Part shown: one piece after another, positions 21,703 through 23,868 of the stretch
How the letters are laid out: every line of letters begins with the position of its first letter
Numbering within the stretch: the stretch's first letter is position 1
Assembly (NCBI GenBank): GCA_963611755.1
Contig: CAVDTK010000016.1
Span: 1-23,868, forward strand
Length of the DNA: 23,868 nt
Source of the DNA: Paratractidigestivibacter sp963611755
GTDB lineage: Bacteria; Actinomycetota; Coriobacteriia; Coriobacteriales; Atopobiaceae
Reading direction: 5' to 3'
Program-made: the position numbers and the translations under genes
The notes under the pieces: model-generated
Told to the model about the DNA's origin: nothing
Databases searched by the model: none
Seen by the model: only the letters and a program-made list of their open reading frames with translations

Positions 21703-23580
21703 GTGTCAACAACAGCTAAGCGTGCCACGGCCGCAAACAAGACTTCGGGCCGTGTCGACGCGCTGGACGGCCTCAGGCTTCTGGCGATCCTTGGGGTCGT
21801 GGTCTACCACGCCAACGCCACCTGGCTTCCCGGCGGCTTCTTTGGCGTGACGGTCTTTCTCGCTTTGACGGGCTACCTCACCACGCTCTCGATCCTCAAG
21901 AAGGCGCAGAGCAAGGAGGGCTACAACTACGGCCAGGTGCTTCTCGGCCGCGTGAAGAGGCTTATGCCGTCGGCCGTTGCGGTCGTGGGCTTGACGGTGG
22001 CGCTTGCCGCCGTTTGGGCGCCCAACCTCTTGTCCAAGGTGAAGTCCGACGCCATCCCGGCGATGCTGTTTGTCGAGAACATCTTCTATATCGTGCGTGA
22101 GGTGTCCTACTTTGCCGCCGCCGGCCTGCCCTCGCCGCTCACGCATCTGTGGTACCTGGGCGTCGTCATGCAGCTCTATATCGTGTGGCCTATCATCCTT
22201 TTGGCCGTGGTGCGCGCCACCAACTCCCGCCAGAAGAGCACCGTCGTCACGGTTGTGCTGGCGGCGATCTCGGCCATCGCCATGGCCTTGCTGTACAACC
22301 CGCAGGCAGACACGTCGCGCATCTACTACGGCCCCGACACGCGCGCCGCGGAGTTCTTGGTGGGCGCCGCCTTTGCCATCGCGACCAACGGGCGCGGCCT
22401 CGCCTTCCAGCTCAAGCACCACAAGATCGACCTTCCCACGGTCGTCTATGACGTCATTGCCCTGCTCTGCCTGGTGGGCCTGGGCGTCATGTCCGTTACC
22501 ATCGACGGCTACGCAGATGTCTCCTACCGCGGCGGCTTCCTTCTCGCCGCCGTGCTCACGGGCCTGTGCATCGCCTGTGTCTCCAACCCGGGAAGCATCG
22601 CCGGCAAGGTCTTGGGCTTTAAGCCCCTGGCCGTCCTGGGCAAGCGCTCCTTCGCGGCATACCTTTGCCACTACCCCATCCTCATCGTCACGAACCCCGC
22701 CACCCGCACGACCGAGACCCCCTGGTGGCAGTGGGCCCTTGAGTTCGTGGCCATCCTGGTTGTCTCCGAGATCCTGTACCTGGTCTTCGAGAAGCCCTCC
22801 GTCAAGAAAGAGACCGCAAAGCACGTGAAGGTCGGCCGCATGCGCCTGGCCCTTGTGCCTAAGGTGCTGCTGGACGTCGCCGCCGTCGCGGCCGTGGTGG
22901 TCCTTCTCGTCTCCCCCGTCTCGACCGAGACGCAAAATCCCGCCGAGATCACCGTGCCGGAAGAGATGATGGAGCAGGTGGCCGAGCAGACCACGCCGCA
23001 GGACCGTAAGTTCGACCTGTCCGGCACCTACTTTGCCAACACCGCGTTTGCGCAGGCAACCGACATCATCAACAACACCTCGCACGCCATCGACGTCTCC
23101 ACCGGCGCCACCGACGCCTCGGTCATCGTGATCGGCGACTCCGTGCCCAAGGGGGCCGAGACCCAGTTCTACAAGTACTTCCCCAACGGCTACATGGACG
23201 CCGCCATCGGTCGCCAGCTTTACACCGGCGTCGAGGTCTACCAGCAGTGCCAGCAGGCCGGCTACGACAAGGACATCGTGGTGTGGGCCATCGGCGACAA
23301 CGGCGTGGCGCGCGAGGACGATGTGCGCGACCTTATCGCCGCCGTGGACCCCAGCAAGCAGATCTACATCTGCACCGTGCGCGTGCCGCTGGCCCTGCAG
23401 GACATGAACAACGAGCTGTTCAAAGAGATCGCCGCCGAGTACGACAACGTGAGCATCATCGACTGGTACTCCGAGAGCGCCGGCCATGACGAGTACTTCT
23501 GGGACGACGGCACCCACCTTCGTCCTGCCGGCGCCGAGGCCTATGTCCTCATGCTGAGACGCGCGATCACGGGCCGCTAG
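21703..23580 (+). CDS. OatA-like O-acetyltransferase (AT3 membrane domain + SGNH domain)
   Basis: A 625-residue envelope protein. Residues about 17-360 form an acyltransferase-3 membrane domain: LDGLRLLAILGVVVYH with R25 and H36, then roughly ten helices, including HLWYLGVVMQLYIVWP. A last membrane helix (about 380-400) leads to an extracellular linker and an SGNH domain (about 465-625) with GDSV (S480), IGDNG and D602-G-T-H605. This layout matches OatA, which moves acetyl groups across the membrane onto peptidoglycan MurNAc (lysozyme resistance) or other cell-surface glycans; which target applies is not shown. The Glu usually found in the AT3 S-V-E-x-Q-F-Y motif is replaced by V-M-Q here. 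The start is GTG 21703 with GGGAG at good spacing. The only plus-strand protein gene in the window. Confidence 0.88.
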   Translation: MSTTAKRATAANKTSGRVDALDGLRLLAILGVVVYHANATWLPGGFFGVTVFLALTGYLTTLSILKKAQSKEGYNYGQVLLGRVKRLMPSAVAVVGLTVALAAVWAPNLLSKVKSDAIPAMLFVENIFYIVREVSYFAAAGLPSPLTHLWYLGVVMQLYIVWPIILLAVVRATNSRQKSTVVTVVLAAISAIAMALLYNPQADTSRIYYGPDTRAAEFLVGAAFAIATNGRGLAFQLKHHKIDLPTVVYDVIALLCLVGLGVMSVTIDGYADVSYRGGFLLAAVLTGLCIACVSNPGSIAGKVLGFKPLAVLGKRSFAAYLCHYPILIVTNPATRTTETPWWQWALEFVAILVVSEILYLVFEKPSVKKETAKHVKVGRMRLALVPKVLLDVAAVAAVVVLLVSPVSTETQNPAEITVPEEMMEQVAEQTTPQDRKFDLSGTYFANTAFAQATDIINNTSHAIDVSTGATDASVIVIGDSVPKGAETQFYKYFPNGYMDAAIGRQLYTGVEVYQQCQQAGYDKDIVVWAIGDNGVAREDDVRDLIAAVDPSKQIYICTVRVPLALQDMNNELFKEIAAEYDNVSIIDWYSESAGHDEYFWDDGTHLRPAGAEAYVLMLRRAITGR

Positions 23581-23581
23581 G

Positions 23582-23615
23582 CCTTCTCGACAAACGGCCG
23601 CACGCGGCGAGAAGG
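23582..23615 (+). terminator. stem-loop after the acyltransferase gene, no T-tract
   Basis: CCTTCTCG (23582-23589) and CGAGAAGG (23608-23615) are perfect 8-bp arms, with an inner GCCG/CGGC helix in the loop. It begins one base after the stop codon. There is no run of T after it, so it may be an mRNA-stabilising or factor-dependent end rather than an intrinsic terminator. Confidence 0.35.
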
Positions 23616-23645
23616 GCGACGAACCAAAAAAGTTGAAATTCTCGC

Positions 23646-23673
23646 TTGCGCGGCCGAAGAGTTTTGTTATAGT
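23646..23673 (+). promoter_or_regulatory. probable promoter of tRNA-Ala
   Basis: TTGCGC (23646-23651) and TATAGT (23668-23673) are separated by 16 bases, ending 18 bases before the tRNA. The -10 is good, the -35 moderate. Confidence 0.5.
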
Positions 23674-23691
23674 AATTCCCGCACCAAGCAA

Positions 23692-23767
23692 GGGGATATA
23701 GCTCAGTTGGGAGAGCGCGTGACTGGCAGTCACGAGGTCAGGGGTTCGAACCCCCTTATCTCCACCA
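23692..23767 (+). tRNA. tRNA-Ala(GGC), CCA encoded
   Basis: A complete 76-base cloverleaf: acceptor GGGGATA/TATCTCC, D stem GCTC/GAGC, anticodon stem CGTGA/TCACG around the loop CTGGCAG (anticodon GGC), variable AGGTC, T arm AGGGG-TTCGAAC-CCCCT, discriminator A and encoded CCA. It reads GCC, a favoured alanine codon in this GC-rich sequence. Confidence 0.97.
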
Positions 23768-23777
23768 TGTAATCTCT

Positions 23778-23807
23778 GGCGGCGGCAATTTAGTCGCCGC
23801 CTTTTTT
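23778..23807 (+). terminator. intrinsic terminator after tRNA-Ala
   Basis: GGCGGCGGC and GTCGCCGCC form a 9-bp stem (one G-T pair) with a 6-base loop AATTTA, followed at once by TTTTTT. A textbook rho-independent terminator between the two tRNA genes, so they are probably separate transcripts. Confidence 0.9.
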
Positions 23808-23814
23808 ATTTCTC

Positions 23815-23868
23815 GGGCTCATGGCGCAACGGTTAGCGCAGGGGACTCATAATCCCTGGGTTGCAGGT
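23815..23868 (+). tRNA. tRNA with CAT anticodon (Met or Ile2), cut by window end
   Basis: It begins GGGCTCA, with D stem GCGC/GCGC, anticodon stem GGGGA/TCCCT and loop CTCATAA, giving anticodon CAT. The T arm is cut off at 23868. The GGGGA/TCCCT anticodon stem lacks the three consecutive G-C pairs at the loop end that mark initiator tRNA. Elongator Met and lysidine-modified Ile2 cannot be told apart without the rest. Confidence 0.88.

Noticed and set aside
21706..23733. A 675-codon open frame antisense to the OatA-like gene
   Set aside because: GC-rich codon bias leaves few stops on the opposite strand. The translation is low-complexity (Gly/His/Asp/Val-rich) without any domain, while the sense frame has complete AT3 and SGNH motifs.

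Overview
The window is a high-GC bacterial chromosome segment with gene content and order typical of Actinomycetota class Coriobacteriia (a Collinsella/Olsenella-like genome is the best guess from protein style and synteny; genus is inference). Supporting signs are the run cmk-plsC-ispH-(DUF512 radical SAM)-der-plsY-gpsA, strong GC-ending codon preference, frequent GTG starts, and a Uup-like ABC-F protein of actinobacterial type.

Layout. Positions 1-55 hold the 5' part of a tRNA-Pro(GGG) gene on the minus strand, cut by the window edge, with its own promoter. From 139 to 21487 there are 21 protein genes, all on the minus strand and mostly a few bases apart or overlapping. In transcription order these are: ABC-F ATPase, small membrane protein, site-2-type metalloprotease, scpA, scpB, rluB-type pseudouridine synthase, cmk, plsC-like acyltransferase, ispH, DUF512 radical SAM protein, der, plsY, gpsA, rpe, cysteine desulfurase, coiled-coil/zinc-ribbon protein, coaBC, Uup-like ABC-F ATPase, and a three-gene redox module (GlpA-like FAD dehydrogenase with [2Fe-2S] domain, FAD/NAD oxidoreductase, DUF1667 protein). 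A 215-bp divergent promoter region (21488-21702) separates this block from a plus-strand OatA-like peptidoglycan/polysaccharide O-acetyltransferase. That gene is followed by tRNA-Ala(GGC), an intrinsic terminator, and a CAT-anticodon tRNA cut by the window end. No gene-free stretch exceeds 300 bases, and I see no insertion sequence, prophage or CRISPR array.

How the genes fit together. Most are housekeeping: chromosome condensation (ScpA/ScpB), ribosome maturation and translation (Der, RluB, ABC-F proteins), nucleotide and cofactor supply (Cmk, CoaBC, cysteine desulfurase, Rpe), isoprenoid precursors (IspH), and envelope. GpsA, PlsY and a PlsC-like enzyme would take DHAP to phosphatidic acid. 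The redox module at the left could oxidise glycerol-3-phosphate or another 2-hydroxyacid-like substrate.

Most interesting signals: (1) a short coding repeat, four copies, peptide consensus L-S-N-E-A-Q-V-K-D, found only in linkers or tails of three unrelated proteins (Uup-like ABC-F, CoaBC, ScpB); (2) a perfect 9-bp inverted repeat upstream of the GlpA-like gene whose second arm is its Shine-Dalgarno sequence; (3) an 11-codon upstream ORF in frame with the TTG-started ABC-F gene; (4) family-motif departures in the PlsC-like enzyme (H-x4-E) and the zinc-ribbon protein (one zinc cysteine missing).
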